Assembly (NCBI RefSeq): GCF_003944705.1
Contig: NZ_RWIS01000007.1
Span: 124,001 to 188,000, forward strand
DNA length: 64,000 bases
Source of the DNA: Hymenobacter metallilatus
Lineage (GTDB): Bacteria > Bacteroidota > Bacteroidia > Cytophagales > Hymenobacteraceae
Direction of reading: 5' to 3'
Shown: one piece after another, positions 8,788 through 17,901 of the stretch
Numbering within the stretch: the first letter of the stretch is position 1
Layout of the letters: every line of letters begins with the position of its first letter
Program-made: the position numbers and the translations under genes
The notes under the pieces: model-generated
Seen by the model: the letters and a program-made list of their open reading frames with translations, nothing else
What the model was told of the DNA's origin: nothing
Databases searched by the model: none

Positions 8788-8829
8788 AAAAAGGCCCTGA
8801 TATCCGTAGTAGGATACCAGGGCCTTTTT
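8788..8829 (-). terminator. Terminator of the S9 peptidase gene
   Basis: A 12-bp stem (8788-8799 with 8818-8829) with an inner 5-bp stem (TATCC/GGATA) has A and T runs at its ends. It sits 24 bp downstream of the minus-strand gene ending at 8853. Confidence 0.85.
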
Positions 8830-8852
8830 GTCGGCGACTACGCTGTCAATTG

Positions 8853-11300
8853 TTACCGGGCGTCGGCTTTGGTACCACCGTCCGGGGTAGTAGCGGCTTT
8901 TTTCACGTAGGTATCCAACCAGGTATTCATTTCCCAAAGCATGTGCATGATGGATTCGCGGGCGGCGTAGCCATGCGCCTCGGCGGGCAGCACCACGTAG
9001 CGCACCGTAGCCCCGTTGCCCTTGAGGGCGTTGTAGAAACGCTCACTCTGAATAGGGAAGGTACCCGAGTTGTTATCGGCCTCACCGTGGATCAGCAGCA
9101 GGGGCGTCTTAATTTTGTCGGCGAAATTGAACGGCGACATGGCGTTGTACACTTCCGGCGCTTCCCAGTAGGTGCGCTCCTCCCCTTGGAAGCCAAACGG
9201 GGTGAGGGTACGGTTGTAGGCTCCGCTACGGGCAATGCCCGCCTTAAACAGGTTGCTGTGCGCCAGTAGGTTGGCCGTCATGAAGGCGCCGTAGCTGTGG
9301 CCCATTACGGCCACGCGGTTAGCATCGACCACGCCCAGGCGCTTGCCTTCCTCAATAGCCGCCTTGGCCGAGGAAGTCAGTTGCTCCACGTAGGTATCGT
9401 TGGGTTGCTTGGTGCCTTCCCCCACAATCGGAATGCTGGCACCCTGCAGCACGGCATAGCCCTGCGTTACCCAGAACACCGGAGAGCCCCAGTTGAAGCG
9501 CGTGAAGGTGTAAGGTGAGCCTTTTACCTGGCCGGCATCCTTCTTATCCTTGAACTCCACCGGGTAAGCTTCCATCAGCGTAGGCAAAGGACCATCCTCT
9601 TTCTTGTAAGTCGGCGGCAGGTACAGGTTGGCCGTTAGCTCCACCCCATCGGCGCGCTTGTACTTCAGCACCTGCTTCTGGAGGTTGCCAAGCGTAGCGT
9701 AGGGGTTTGGGAACTTGGTAAGCTGCACCGGCTTGGGGTTAGGCGCGTCGCGCAGGAAATAGTTGGGCGCTTCCTGCTGCGACTCCCGCCGCGTTACGAA
9801 TACATGCTTACTGGCATCCAGAATGGTAACGGGCATTTCGTAGTAGGGCGCCTCGGAGCGCCACCACCGGGCCGTCTTCTTCGTGCGCACATTCATTTCA
9901 TCCACAAACGGCCGGTCGCCTTCCGGCGAGGCCCCCGCGCCGATAAAGTATACCATATCAGCGTTAGCATCGGTAGCCAGCACGCGGCGGCCTAGTTCAT
10001 TGCGGCGCAGGAAGGGGGTGCCGGGGTCGGTATAGGTATCCTGGGAAGAACGCTCGAACAGGGGGGTAAGCGAGGTTTTGGTAGCCAGGTCCAGCGTCCA
10101 GAGCGCCCCTTTGCGGTCGGCCCAACGGTACCCTTCCACGAGGGCCAGCTTATCGGAGCCGCTCCAGAAGATGCGGCCAAAGCGCAGCGGCAGCGACGCC
10201 AGCTCCTGGGGCTGCCCGTCGAAGGGAGCACCTAAGGCAAAGAGCTTGTCGCGCACGGGGGCTGCCGTTTTGGGGTCACCGCCGTCCTGAGCCTCTACCC
10301 AGAACAGAGTATTGGGAGCATCTTCGCGCCAGCTGATTTCGCGCGGACCCACGGGCACGGCGTCGAAGCTGGTGGGCACGTTGTCGGCCAGGGGCAGGTT
10401 GGCTATTTCTTTTACCACCAAGCCCTCCATGTTCAGTACATCTACCCGAACCGGGAAGCTGCTCACCGGCAGCGTGTAGGAATACGGCCGGTGACGGGTG
10501 CTCACCAGCACATACTTTCCGCTGGGCGAGGGTGCAGCCTCCTGAATAACGCCCGGTTGACCCAAAGGAGCCATGCGCCCATCCATGCCTACTTTCACTA
10601 CTTGCGAAAGGGCATAGTAATCGAACAGGCGCTCATCAACGGGGCTTTTTAGCAGGTCCTGGTAGGTGCGGGCGGCGGCGGTGCGGCCCACGTTCTGCTG
10701 AATAGCCGGGCCGGTGGGCGCAGCCGTTGGGTTGGGAGCCTCGCCGCGGCCGCCTACAATGGCGCGGGCAATAATGGTTTTTCCATCGGAAACCCACTCG
10801 TAGGGCGAGCCGAAGATGCCATTCAAAAACAGATTAGGCACCAGCTTGGCCGTAGCCGACGCCACATCCACCAGCCACAACTCAACGTGGTTTGCGGTGG
10901 TATGCGTAAAGGCAATTTTGGTGTTATCCGGCGACCATTGCACGTCACTGATGCGGGCATTAGCCGGTAACCCCTGCACCAGCAGCTCTTTGCCCTCGGG
11001 CAGGCGGCGCAGCCGCAGCGAGGAGGCGTAGCTGACCCGGCTGGCTCCGTTGGTACGAGGATTTATGCGTACTCCGGCCAGCCGTACTTCTGGCTGGCTT
11101 AGTTCGGCAATGGTGGGCATGTCGCGCACATCCATCAGGAGCATCCACTGGCCGTTGGAGGAGAAGCTGACGCGCGGTGTGGCAGGAGCATCAACCAGGG
11201 TGGCAATGGCACGCGGAGGTGTCTGGTACGGCAGGTCCTGGGCCGAGGTCAGACGAATGACACCTGCGCACAAAGCCAGCGTGAGTCGAAATATTTTCAT
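8853..11300 (-). CDS. S9 family peptidase, glutamyl endopeptidase-like
   Basis: This is an 815-residue secreted serine peptidase. It has a signal peptide (1 to about 20), a long N-terminal beta-propeller region and a C-terminal alpha/beta hydrolase domain. The nucleophile is S669 in GHSYGAF, the acid lies in HGEADNNSG and the histidine in EAHGYAARES. The stretch after the nucleophile (IARSGAYNRTLTPFGFQ) closely resembles, from memory, plant chloroplast glutamyl endopeptidase (S9D), so cleavage after Glu in peptides is a reasonable guess. It probably acts in the periplasm on short peptides. It is a single gene with a clear terminator. Confidence 0.88.
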   Translation of the reverse strand: MKIFRLTLALCAGVIRLTSAQDLPYQTPPRAIATLVDAPATPRVSFSSNGQWMLLMDVRDMPTIAELSQPEVRLAGVRINPRTNGASRVSYASSLRLRRLPEGKELLVQGLPANARISDVQWSPDNTKIAFTHTTANHVELWLVDVASATAKLVPNLFLNGIFGSPYEWVSDGKTIIARAIVGGRGEAPNPTAAPTGPAIQQNVGRTAAARTYQDLLKSPVDERLFDYYALSQVVKVGMDGRMAPLGQPGVIQEAAPSPSGKYVLVSTRHRPYSYTLPVSSFPVRVDVLNMEGLVVKEIANLPLADNVPTSFDAVPVGPREISWREDAPNTLFWVEAQDGGDPKTAAPVRDKLFALGAPFDGQPQELASLPLRFGRIFWSGSDKLALVEGYRWADRKGALWTLDLATKTSLTPLFERSSQDTYTDPGTPFLRRNELGRRVLATDANADMVYFIGAGASPEGDRPFVDEMNVRTKKTARWWRSEAPYYEMPVTILDASKHVFVTRRESQQEAPNYFLRDAPNPKPVQLTKFPNPYATLGNLQKQVLKYKRADGVELTANLYLPPTYKKEDGPLPTLMEAYPVEFKDKKDAGQVKGSPYTFTRFNWGSPVFWVTQGYAVLQGASIPIVGEGTKQPNDTYVEQLTSSAKAAIEEGKRLGVVDANRVAVMGHSYGAFMTANLLAHSNLFKAGIARSGAYNRTLTPFGFQGEERTYWEAPEVYNAMSPFNFADKIKTPLLLIHGEADNNSGTFPIQSERFYNALKGNGATVRYVVLPAEAHGYAARESIMHMLWEMNTWLDTYVKKAATTPDGGTKADAR

Positions 11301-11431
11301 AGAAAAACGGTAAGCAACAGACTAGTACTTACAAAGGACGGCACAATCTGGCAAATTCGCTACTGACAGAGGCAACATGTTCAGAATGTGGGAAGTAGTA
11401 CATGGATTTACCTAGTTTCCTGCAAAAAAAA

Positions 11432-11454
11432 CACCCCACTGTGCAAGTGGGGTG
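11432..11454 (-). terminator. Terminator of the pirin/nitroreductase operon
   Basis: A 9-bp GC-rich stem (11432-11440 with 11446-11454) and 5-base loop are followed on the minus strand by a run of seven T. It lies 41 bp past the pirin stop codon. Confidence 0.88.
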
Positions 11455-11495
11455 CTCAATAGAGTATGCGAAAAATTCAATTTCAGTAGCCAGGT

Positions 11496-12206
11496 TCAGT
11501 GGTTAATGGGTACTTCCACTAAAATAAACTGGCATTCGGCAGTGCAGGTGATGGTTACTGTGTCGGTTTCCCAAAGACCCAGGCTCTCCCGCGTATCTAC
11601 GGCTGCCCCATTAGCCGTTAGCTGCCCCTCAAGCACAAACAGAAATACGCACTTGTTGGTACGATTTAAGGCATAATGCACTGTTTGGCCTGCATCAAAG
11701 TATCCCAGGCTGAGGCGGGCATTCTGGTTAATCCAGCAGTGGGCGGTGCCTTCTTCGTTGCTGACAATGGTGGTAAGCTGGTTACGGCGCTGGGCGCGGG
11801 GAAAGTGTCGGCGCTGGTAGCGGGGCGTCACGTTCTGGAGCTTGGGCTCAATCCAGATCTGCAGAAAGTTGACGGCCTCCTCGCCCACGTTGTGCTCCTC
11901 GTGGCGCAAGCCGCTGCCGGCACTCATAATCTGCACCCAATCCTGGGTTACTTCTTCCGCATAACCCAGCGAGTCTTTGTGGTTCATACGTCCGGCCAGC
12001 ATCACCGATATGATTTCCATATTGGCGTGGGCGTGCAGGCCGAAGCCTCCGCCCGGCTGCACAACGTCGTCGTTGAACACGCGCAGCAGCCCGAAGCCCG
12101 CCCGTTCAGGGTTAGCGTAAGGCCCGAAGCTGAGCGACAAATGGCTTTGCAGCCAGCCAATATCCTTAAGTCCCCGGTCGGAGGCGGTGGTGTGGCGCGT
12201 GGGCAT
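11496..12206 (-). CDS. Pirin family protein
   Basis: This is a 236-residue bicupin. The N-terminal cupin carries the metal-binding set of pirins: HAHANME (two His) and, further on, GSGLRHEEHN (His and Glu). Pirins bind Fe(II); some act as quercetin dioxygenases (YhaK/YhhW-like), others as redox sensors. Which applies here cannot be told. It follows the nitroreductase gene by 2 bp, so they form an operon, and a second pirin lies just upstream on the same strand. The terminator follows directly. Confidence 0.9.
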   Translation of the reverse strand: MPTRHTTASDRGLKDIGWLQSHLSLSFGPYANPERAGFGLLRVFNDDVVQPGGGFGLHAHANMEIISVMLAGRMNHKDSLGYAEEVTQDWVQIMSAGSGLRHEEHNVGEEAVNFLQIWIEPKLQNVTPRYQRRHFPRAQRRNQLTTIVSNEEGTAHCWINQNARLSLGYFDAGQTVHYALNRTNKCVFLFVLEGQLTANGAAVDTRESLGLWETDTVTITCTAECQFILVEVPINH

Positions 12207-12208
12207 GG

Positions 12209-12787
12209 CTAAGCTGGCAAGTGTTGATGGAAGGCTATTTCGGCTACTGATTTGCGCTGGCGCGGGGTTTTCTCCCGGCTCAGGAACGGTTCCTCCAACT
12301 GCTCGGCGTCGCCGAGGTAACCCAGGGCAATCATCACGGCGGGCTGCAGGCTGTCGGGCAACTGAAACGTTGCCTGCGCTTTGGCCCGGTCGAAACCACC
12401 CATAAAATGACCGTGCAGCCCCAGGGCCGTAGCTTCCAGAATCAGGTTGCCATTAGCCAGCCCCAGGTCGTGGAGGGCGGCGCCGTTGGGTGAGCCGTTG
12501 TCGTACTGGGTTTTGGCCAGGGCCAGAATCAGGACGGGGGCGTGCTGAGCCCAGGGCTGGTTGCCAGGCAGCAGGCAGTCTACCATCTTGGCAAAGGCCT
12601 CCTTATCGGCATGGTGCGCATAAATGTAGCGCCAGGGTTGCTCGTTCATAGCGCTGGCCGCCCAGGAGGCAGCTTCAAATACCTGCTGTAGCGTATCGGG
12701 CGCCACGGGGTAGCTGGCAAATGCCCGGGGGCTCCAGCGCTTACGAATAGTTTCCAGAACCGGGAAGGTGGTGGTGGCGTGTTTCAT
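12209..12787 (-). CDS. Nitroreductase family protein
   Basis: This is a 192-residue FMN-dependent oxidoreductase of the short type. The N-terminal RKRWSPRAF block contacts the FMN phosphate; AASWAASAMNEQPWRYI and the C-terminal glycine-rich ALGLHGHFMGGF segment are typical. It would use NAD(P)H to reduce nitroaromatics, quinones or a similar acceptor. It is the first gene of a two-gene operon with a pirin (2-bp gap), suggesting a shared response to oxidants or aromatic compounds (inference). Confidence 0.88.
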   Translation of the reverse strand: MKHATTTFPVLETIRKRWSPRAFASYPVAPDTLQQVFEAASWAASAMNEQPWRYIYAHHADKEAFAKMVDCLLPGNQPWAQHAPVLILALAKTQYDNGSPNGAALHDLGLANGNLILEATALGLHGHFMGGFDRAKAQATFQLPDSLQPAVMIALGYLGDAEQLEEPFLSREKTPRQRKSVAEIAFHQHLPA

Positions 12788-12952
12788 TACATCAGAGAGG
12801 TTGCAGATTGAAATAGTTTGCAGATTCCGGAGGCCTATCGGTCTTTCCAGGTCGAGCAGAATCTAAACCGGGAATGGTACGAATTGATAGAATTTCGTGG
12901 AATTACGGCTGATAAAACCCGTGAAATCCTCTTCATCTGCACCATCTGTCAT
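12788..12952. repeat. 165-bp spacer with decayed intergenic repeat
   Basis: The region contains scattered pieces such as ATTTCGTGGAATT that also occur, in a clearer form, at 37491-37514. It holds no terminator hairpin for the upstream pirin and no supported gene. The repeat call is weak. Confidence 0.3.
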
Positions 12953-13666
12953 TTAGAGGCTCATTGGCACTTCCAGCAGCAGCAGGCGGGTAGCGGCCGT
13001 AGCTTCTACCCGGAAGCCGGCCGTATCCCACACGCCCAGCCCGTCGCGCGGGCCCACTGGCTGCCCTGCCACCAGCGCCTGCCCATCCAGCACGAACACA
13101 TATACGCCGTTGCCAGGCTTTTTTACTTGGTATTCGGCAGAAAAACCGGCGTCAAAATCAGCCAGATGAAACCAGGCATCCTGATGAATCCAAACGCCCG
13201 CGTCGTCGGGGTTAGGCGACAAAATCTGCTGGAACTGATTATGGCGGTCTTCGGCCCGGAACGTTTGCTGGTCGTAGCGGGGCGTTACGTTGCGCTTGTT
13301 CGGAAACACCCAGATCTGCAGGAACTTCACCGGCTCGGTAGCACTATGGTTTTTTTCGCTGTGCGCAATGCCCGTGCCGGCACTCATCACCTGCACATCG
13401 CCACTCCGGATAATGCCATGGTTGCCGGCACTGTCCTTATGCTCCAGCGTGCCGCTAAGCGGAATGCTGATAATCTCCATGTTGTCGTGAGGATGGGTGC
13501 CGAAGCCCATGCCGCCCGCCACGGTATCGTCGTTGAGCACGCGCAGCACTCCAAAATGCACCCGCTCCGGATTCTGGTAGCCGGCGAAGCTAAAAGTGTG
13601 GTAGGAGTTGAGCCAGCCGTGGTTGGCATGGCCCCGGGAAGCGGCCGTATGAAGCAAAGTCTGCAT
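12953..13666 (-). CDS. Pirin family protein (YhhW-like)
   Basis: This is a 237-residue bicupin with the start at 13666 (MQTLLHTAASRGHANHGWL). The metal ligands are in GTHPHDNMEII and AGTGIAHSEKN. The N-terminal layout (GWLNSYHTFSFAGYQNPER) is that of the YhhW/quercetinase-type pirins. It shares the motif layout of the other pirin here, but differs through the C-terminal half, so they are likely old paralogues rather than a recent duplication. It is separated from the nitroreductase by 165 bp. Confidence 0.9.
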   Translation of the reverse strand: MQTLLHTAASRGHANHGWLNSYHTFSFAGYQNPERVHFGVLRVLNDDTVAGGMGFGTHPHDNMEIISIPLSGTLEHKDSAGNHGIIRSGDVQVMSAGTGIAHSEKNHSATEPVKFLQIWVFPNKRNVTPRYDQQTFRAEDRHNQFQQILSPNPDDAGVWIHQDAWFHLADFDAGFSAEYQVKKPGNGVYVFVLDGQALVAGQPVGPRDGLGVWDTAGFRVEATAATRLLLLEVPMSL

Positions 13667-13840
13667 AAAATCGAGGAAAAATGAAGAGTATGGATGCAAA
13701 TATATGTACATACATGAATTGAGCAATAAAAATTCCCGGTGCGCTATATTTTCTGCTTCCTTTTCCCGCGTGCGTTTCTACCTGCCCAGGCAGGCCACTC
13801 CGGAGAGTTGCCTGCCTGCTGAACACATGAAACCGGCGCC

Positions 13841-15175
13841 CTACTGGACCAGCAGCGGCCGGCTGCCCTGGTTTCGGCCCTCGGGACCAACCCACTGCAG
13901 CCGATAGTACCCGCCCGGCAGGCCTGCCACCGATAATAAAGCCACCGGCGCGGCGCTTAGCTGCCGCACCAGCTGGCCCTGGGCATTAAACAGGCGCAGC
14001 GTGCCCTGAGCCGTTGGTAGTTGCACGGTTACAGTGCCGCTTGCCGGGTTCGGAAATACCTGGAAGGCAGTGGGCGCAGCGGCTGTAGCTGCTGCCAGCG
14101 GCCGGCACTGCACGGCCGCCATCAGGTAGCGCCACAAGTCCGTATCGAAGGAGGAAAGCGCCAGGCGGGGGCTGCCCGCCGAATTACCCTGGCGTACCAC
14201 CACCAGCCGGAGGCTGGGCACCACATATATCTTCTGGTCGTTCTTGCCCAGTGCCGCCACCATATCGGCAGGAGCGGAGGGTGTTATGCTACCCGGTAGT
14301 ACTGTCTGCTGCGGCCCCGGCAGCATGTAGGAGCTTTGGCCATTCAGCCACCACAGGTAGCCGTAGCTGCGGTTGAACGGCTGAGATGGTGTTGTCATTT
14401 GCCGGAAATAAGCCGTATCGGTCAGGATGGCGGTACCGTTCCAGCTACCCCGGGCCAGGGCAAACAGGCCGAAGCGGGCCATGTCGCGGGCCCGACTGTA
14501 GTACACGTCCTGCACCCACAGTCCCTGTATACCCAGGCGTGAGGCCAGCCGCTGGTTGGTGTATTGGTTCAGCGTAAGGCCGCTGGCCCGGGCCAGCACG
14601 GTCTGGAGCTGGCGGTAGGCTCCGGTGTGGTAGGCCCAGCGGGTACCGGCCTCGGTGCGGTACAGCAGGCAGCCGGGCGTGCTGCTCTCATTGTCGCAGG
14701 GCGCGGGCGGGGTATCGTCGAGGCCGGAGGTCATAGCGAGCAGGTGGCGCAGCGTAATAAGCCGTTCCTTATTGGCCGGGGCCCCCGACCACCCCCGGCC
14801 CAGAAAACGGTTGACGCTGTCCTGGAGCGTCAGTAGGCCATCCTGCCGGGCCAGCCCGGTGAGAGTAGCCGTGAGCGACTTACCCGCCGAAGCCCAATAC
14901 CAGATGGAGTCCTGGGTGAACGTGCCGTAATACCGCTCCACCACAATGCGCCCATCCTTGAGCACGATAAACGATTTGGTGCCCTTACGGCCCAGAAAGT
15001 TCAGCAGAGAATCCAGCTGCGGCTGGCACCAGCCCAGGCTTTGGGGCGACGTGGTGGCCCAGCTGCCGGCCGAGGCCGGAGTAGGCGGGAAATACAAAGG
15101 GTTCTGCTGGGCCCAACCGGTAGCGGCGGGCAGCAAAATGAACACGAGTAAAAGCCAGCGTACAAGGTGTTTCAT
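13841..15175 (-). CDS. Secreted serine hydrolase (beta-lactamase fold) with T9SS sorting domain
   Basis: This is a 444-residue protein with the start set at 15175 (MKHLVRWLLLVFILLPAATG), giving a signal peptide ending near WAQ. The serine beta-lactamase/class C fold shows the nucleophile motif SAGK in WYWASAGKSLTATL (S-x-x-K) and a YHTG at the Tyr motif position. The last about 75 residues (FQVFPNPASGTVTVQL to RPLLVQ) form a type A T9SS sorting domain, so it is exported to the cell surface. Likely activities are an esterase, D-aminopeptidase or penicillin-binding type hydrolase; the substrate is unknown. It is a single gene, divergent from gluQ. Confidence 0.88.
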   Translation of the reverse strand: MKHLVRWLLLVFILLPAATGWAQQNPLYFPPTPASAGSWATTSPQSLGWCQPQLDSLLNFLGRKGTKSFIVLKDGRIVVERYYGTFTQDSIWYWASAGKSLTATLTGLARQDGLLTLQDSVNRFLGRGWSGAPANKERLITLRHLLAMTSGLDDTPPAPCDNESSTPGCLLYRTEAGTRWAYHTGAYRQLQTVLARASGLTLNQYTNQRLASRLGIQGLWVQDVYYSRARDMARFGLFALARGSWNGTAILTDTAYFRQMTTPSQPFNRSYGYLWWLNGQSSYMLPGPQQTVLPGSITPSAPADMVAALGKNDQKIYVVPSLRLVVVRQGNSAGSPRLALSSFDTDLWRYLMAAVQCRPLAAATAAAPTAFQVFPNPASGTVTVQLPTAQGTLRLFNAQGQLVRQLSAAPVALLSVAGLPGGYYRLQWVGPEGRNQGSRPLLVQ

Positions 15176-15345
15176 GCGAGGGGTTGAAAAGTATCGTGAA
15201 TATGCTATAGAGCTGGCGTATATCCGAAGGTTTAACGCCAGGTTTTCTCTTGCCTGCTTCCACCCGCCGTACTCCCGGCAGAGGTAGTTACCATAGCTTA
15301 TCTGCCCGACAGTTGAAGCCTGACGCTTACCTTCGGCCCGTCTGT

Positions 15346-16260
15346 ATGCTGCTTCCGTTTGCACCTGTTGTTTCCCGCCTGGCTCCTACACCCAGTGGCT
15401 TTCTGCACCTGGGCAATGCCGTCAACTTTACCCTCACCTGGCTGCTCACGCGCCGGGCGGGGGGCATCCTGCACCTGCGCATCGACGACCTGGACCGTGC
15501 CCGGTTCCGGCCGGTGTACCTCGACAACATCTTCCGCACCCTGGACTGGCTAGGCCTCGACTATGACTACGGCCCCATGGGACCCGACGATTTCGAGCGT
15601 AACTTCTCCCAGCAGCACCGGTTGGCCGAGTACGAGGCGGTACTCCAGGCGGCCCACGCTGCGCACCCCCACATATTCTATGCCTGCCGCTGTTCCCGCA
15701 CTGAGCTGGCCCGCACCGCTGAACCCGGTGGACTGTACCCTGGTACCTGCCGTGCGGCCGGTTGGGCCTTCTATGCTCCCGAAATAGCCTGGCGTGCCCA
15801 CGTTCCCCCTGCTGCCACCGTTGCCTTCCACGACCTGGCGCAGGGAGTTGCGGAGGTAAACTTAGCGGCAGAGCTGGGTGATTTTGTAGTGCGTAAGAAG
15901 AATGGCAGTGCCGCCTACCAGGTGGCTTCGATAGTAGATGATGTGCGGCTGGGAGTAACCCTGATTGTGCGCGGCCTGGACCTGCTGCCCAGCACGGCCG
16001 CTCAGGTGTGGCTGGCGCCGCTGCTGCCCGGCCAGGCGTCATTCACCGCCAGGCAGTTTCTGCATCATGGCTTGGTGCTGAACGAAAAGGGTGAGAAGCT
16101 GTCCAAGTCCACCCAAGCCAGCCAGCAGCGTGGTATCATGGCCGAGGCCGCGTCGCCGCAGGTGGTGTATCAGGCAGTAGCCCGTCTGTTGGGAGCCAGC
16201 CCTGCAGCCGCTACCTCATTGGCGAGCCTGCAGGAGGCGGTACAAAGTGCGGATAAGTAA
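15346..16260 (+). CDS. gluQ: Glutamyl-Q tRNA(Asp) synthetase
   Basis: This is a 304-residue class I synthetase catalytic core without an anticodon-binding domain, the length of GluQ-RS (about 300). The first signature is PSGFLHLGN and the KMSKS-like signature is EKLSKST. A zinc site CRC ... Y-x-x-x-C (ACRCSRTEL and LYPGTCR) matches the GluQ-RS arrangement. It would activate glutamate and attach it to the queuosine base of tRNA-Asp. The start at 15346 (MLLPFAPVV) is used because the upstream extension overlaps the divergent promoter. It ends at a strong bidirectional hairpin. Confidence 0.87.
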   Translation: MLLPFAPVVSRLAPTPSGFLHLGNAVNFTLTWLLTRRAGGILHLRIDDLDRARFRPVYLDNIFRTLDWLGLDYDYGPMGPDDFERNFSQQHRLAEYEAVLQAAHAAHPHIFYACRCSRTELARTAEPGGLYPGTCRAAGWAFYAPEIAWRAHVPPAATVAFHDLAQGVAEVNLAAELGDFVVRKKNGSAAYQVASIVDDVRLGVTLIVRGLDLLPSTAAQVWLAPLLPGQASFTARQFLHHGLVLNEKGEKLSKSTQASQQRGIMAEAASPQVVYQAVARLLGASPAAATSLASLQEAVQSADK

Positions 16261-16329
16261 GCCAGAGAATAGAGAGTCGGCAGGAGGAACTGCTGGTACG
16301 GCGGCAAGAAGTAACACCGCCTGTAATGG

Positions 16330-16384
16330 CCTGCTAAAAGAAAAGCCCTTCCGTAAACTACGGAAGGGCTTTTCTTTTAGCAGG
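16330..16384. terminator. Bidirectional terminator, 26-bp perfect stem
   Basis: Bases 16330-16355 and 16359-16384 are exact inverted copies with a 3-base loop. The stem includes A- and T-rich ends, so it can terminate both gluQ (plus) and susD (minus). It lies 15 bp from the susD stop codon. Confidence 0.9.
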
Positions 16385-16398
16385 CTAGCGTACCGAAA

Positions 16399-17889
16399 TT
16401 AGTTGCGGGTAATGAGGGTGTTGGTTTGCAACTCGGTGCTAGGAATTGGCCAGATGTACAGCGTGGCACTGGGCTGCACGGCGCTTACAGTGCTTTTTGC
16501 CGGGATGGGCAGCTGCAGACGCATAAGGTCGTTGTTGCGCAGGCCTTCTCCCAGGAATTCCAGACGGCGCTCCAGCAAAATGGCGTCGATAATGGAGAAG
16601 GTGCTGGTGAAGCTGGCAGCCGTATAAGCATCGGAGCCGGAGCGGGTGCGAACTGCATTTAGCAGTTCCAGAGCCCGGGTACTGGTTACTCCCTGCGTAC
16701 GGGCAAGTGCCTCGGCCAGGTTCAGCAGCACTTCTGCATACCGGATAACCGGGGCCGCATCGGTGTATGGGTTAGCTGCTAGAGCACCATTGGTGTACTT
16801 GCGCAGGTAGGGCACATTGCTTACACGTGTCACCAGCGTAGCCAGGCGGGCATCAGTGGCTTTAAATCCGGTATTGGCAATAACACCGGCCGGGTTCAGG
16901 CTATACTCCTGACCACCCCCCTGAGCGTTGGGGAGGTAGTAGAAAGCCAGCTGGTTTTGCGTGCCCGGCTGATCCTGCGTAGTGAAGGGGAAAGCCAAAA
17001 TCATTTCCGTACCGCCCGGGGTAGGCGCAAACACCGCTGCCAAGCTAGAATTCAGTTCGTGAGCCACTCCCGTGGGAGCCTTGAAAGGAGCGGTTGCCGG
17101 AACCAGCTTGTTGGCTTCCGTTACCACGTCGGCATAGCGGGCCATGCTCAGCAGCACTCGGGTACGCAGGGCTATAGCCGCGTTGCGGTGAGCCCGGAAT
17201 ACATTGCTCGCGGAGTTCGACAAGGGCAAGTTAGCTTCAGCAAACTGCAGATCCGACAGGATCTGGTCGTATACCTGAGCTACTGTGCTACGGGCCAGGT
17301 CGTTGTTTCCCAGCTCAGTTTCTGCCTGCAAACGCAGCGGCAGACCGGGCTTGGAGCCATTGCCGTCGGTGTACGGACGCGCATAGTACTGCAACAGCGA
17401 GTAATACGCCAGAGCCCGTAGCATCCGGCCCTCGGCCACATAGCCATTCACTGTGGTGGTGTAGTCGGCCGGGAAGGGCGCGGCCGAGAACTTAGACGAG
17501 TTAGCAGCTACGCCGGCCAGAAACACATTGATCTGGTTGATTGCGGCGTAACCAGCTCCCCACAGGTTAATGACATCATTCTGCGAGGCCTCGGTGAGCG
17601 TGTGCTGCCACACAGCGGCACCCGTAACCAGGTTGGAGGTCCGGTTAATAAAATCATCGGCCCGGATGTCGCCGTACACCTGGTAGCGGCCCCCCAGGAA
17701 AGCCCCGGCCTTCATGTAGTCGTACATATTGTTCACCTGGCCGAGTACCCGGCTGGGCGTATCAAATGCAACTTCGCTGGCAAGGTCGGTTTTAGGCTGA
17801 ACGTCGAGACGGTCTTCGCTGCAGGAGAAAGTACCCAGACCCAAGGATACAGTAAGTCCCAGCGTCAGGAGGTAGTTGAAAGTCTTCAT
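16399..17889 (-). CDS. RagB/SusD family nutrient-uptake outer-membrane lipoprotein
   Basis: This is a 496-residue surface lipoprotein with lipobox TFSC (C23), followed by the SusD-like TPR helical fold. The N-terminal LDVQPKTDL motif and the C-terminal VRTRSGSDAY...AILLERRLEFLGEGLRNNDLMR block are typical of the family. It would cap the SusC channel and bind a glycan or peptide at the surface. It begins 12 bp after the end of susC and ends near the bidirectional terminator. No glycoside hydrolase lies directly beside it, so the ligand is unknown. Confidence 0.95.
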   Translation of the reverse strand: MKTFNYLLTLGLTVSLGLGTFSCSEDRLDVQPKTDLASEVAFDTPSRVLGQVNNMYDYMKAGAFLGGRYQVYGDIRADDFINRTSNLVTGAAVWQHTLTEASQNDVINLWGAGYAAINQINVFLAGVAANSSKFSAAPFPADYTTTVNGYVAEGRMLRALAYYSLLQYYARPYTDGNGSKPGLPLRLQAETELGNNDLARSTVAQVYDQILSDLQFAEANLPLSNSASNVFRAHRNAAIALRTRVLLSMARYADVVTEANKLVPATAPFKAPTGVAHELNSSLAAVFAPTPGGTEMILAFPFTTQDQPGTQNQLAFYYLPNAQGGGQEYSLNPAGVIANTGFKATDARLATLVTRVSNVPYLRKYTNGALAANPYTDAAPVIRYAEVLLNLAEALARTQGVTSTRALELLNAVRTRSGSDAYTAASFTSTFSIIDAILLERRLEFLGEGLRNNDLMRLQLPIPAKSTVSAVQPSATLYIWPIPSTELQTNTLITRN

Positions 17890-17901
17890 TAAACGAGAGA
17901 A

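Noticed and set aside
12818..13684. A 288-residue open frame on the plus strand over the second pirin
   Set aside because: It is antisense to a clear pirin with all its metal ligands, and shows no domain of its own.
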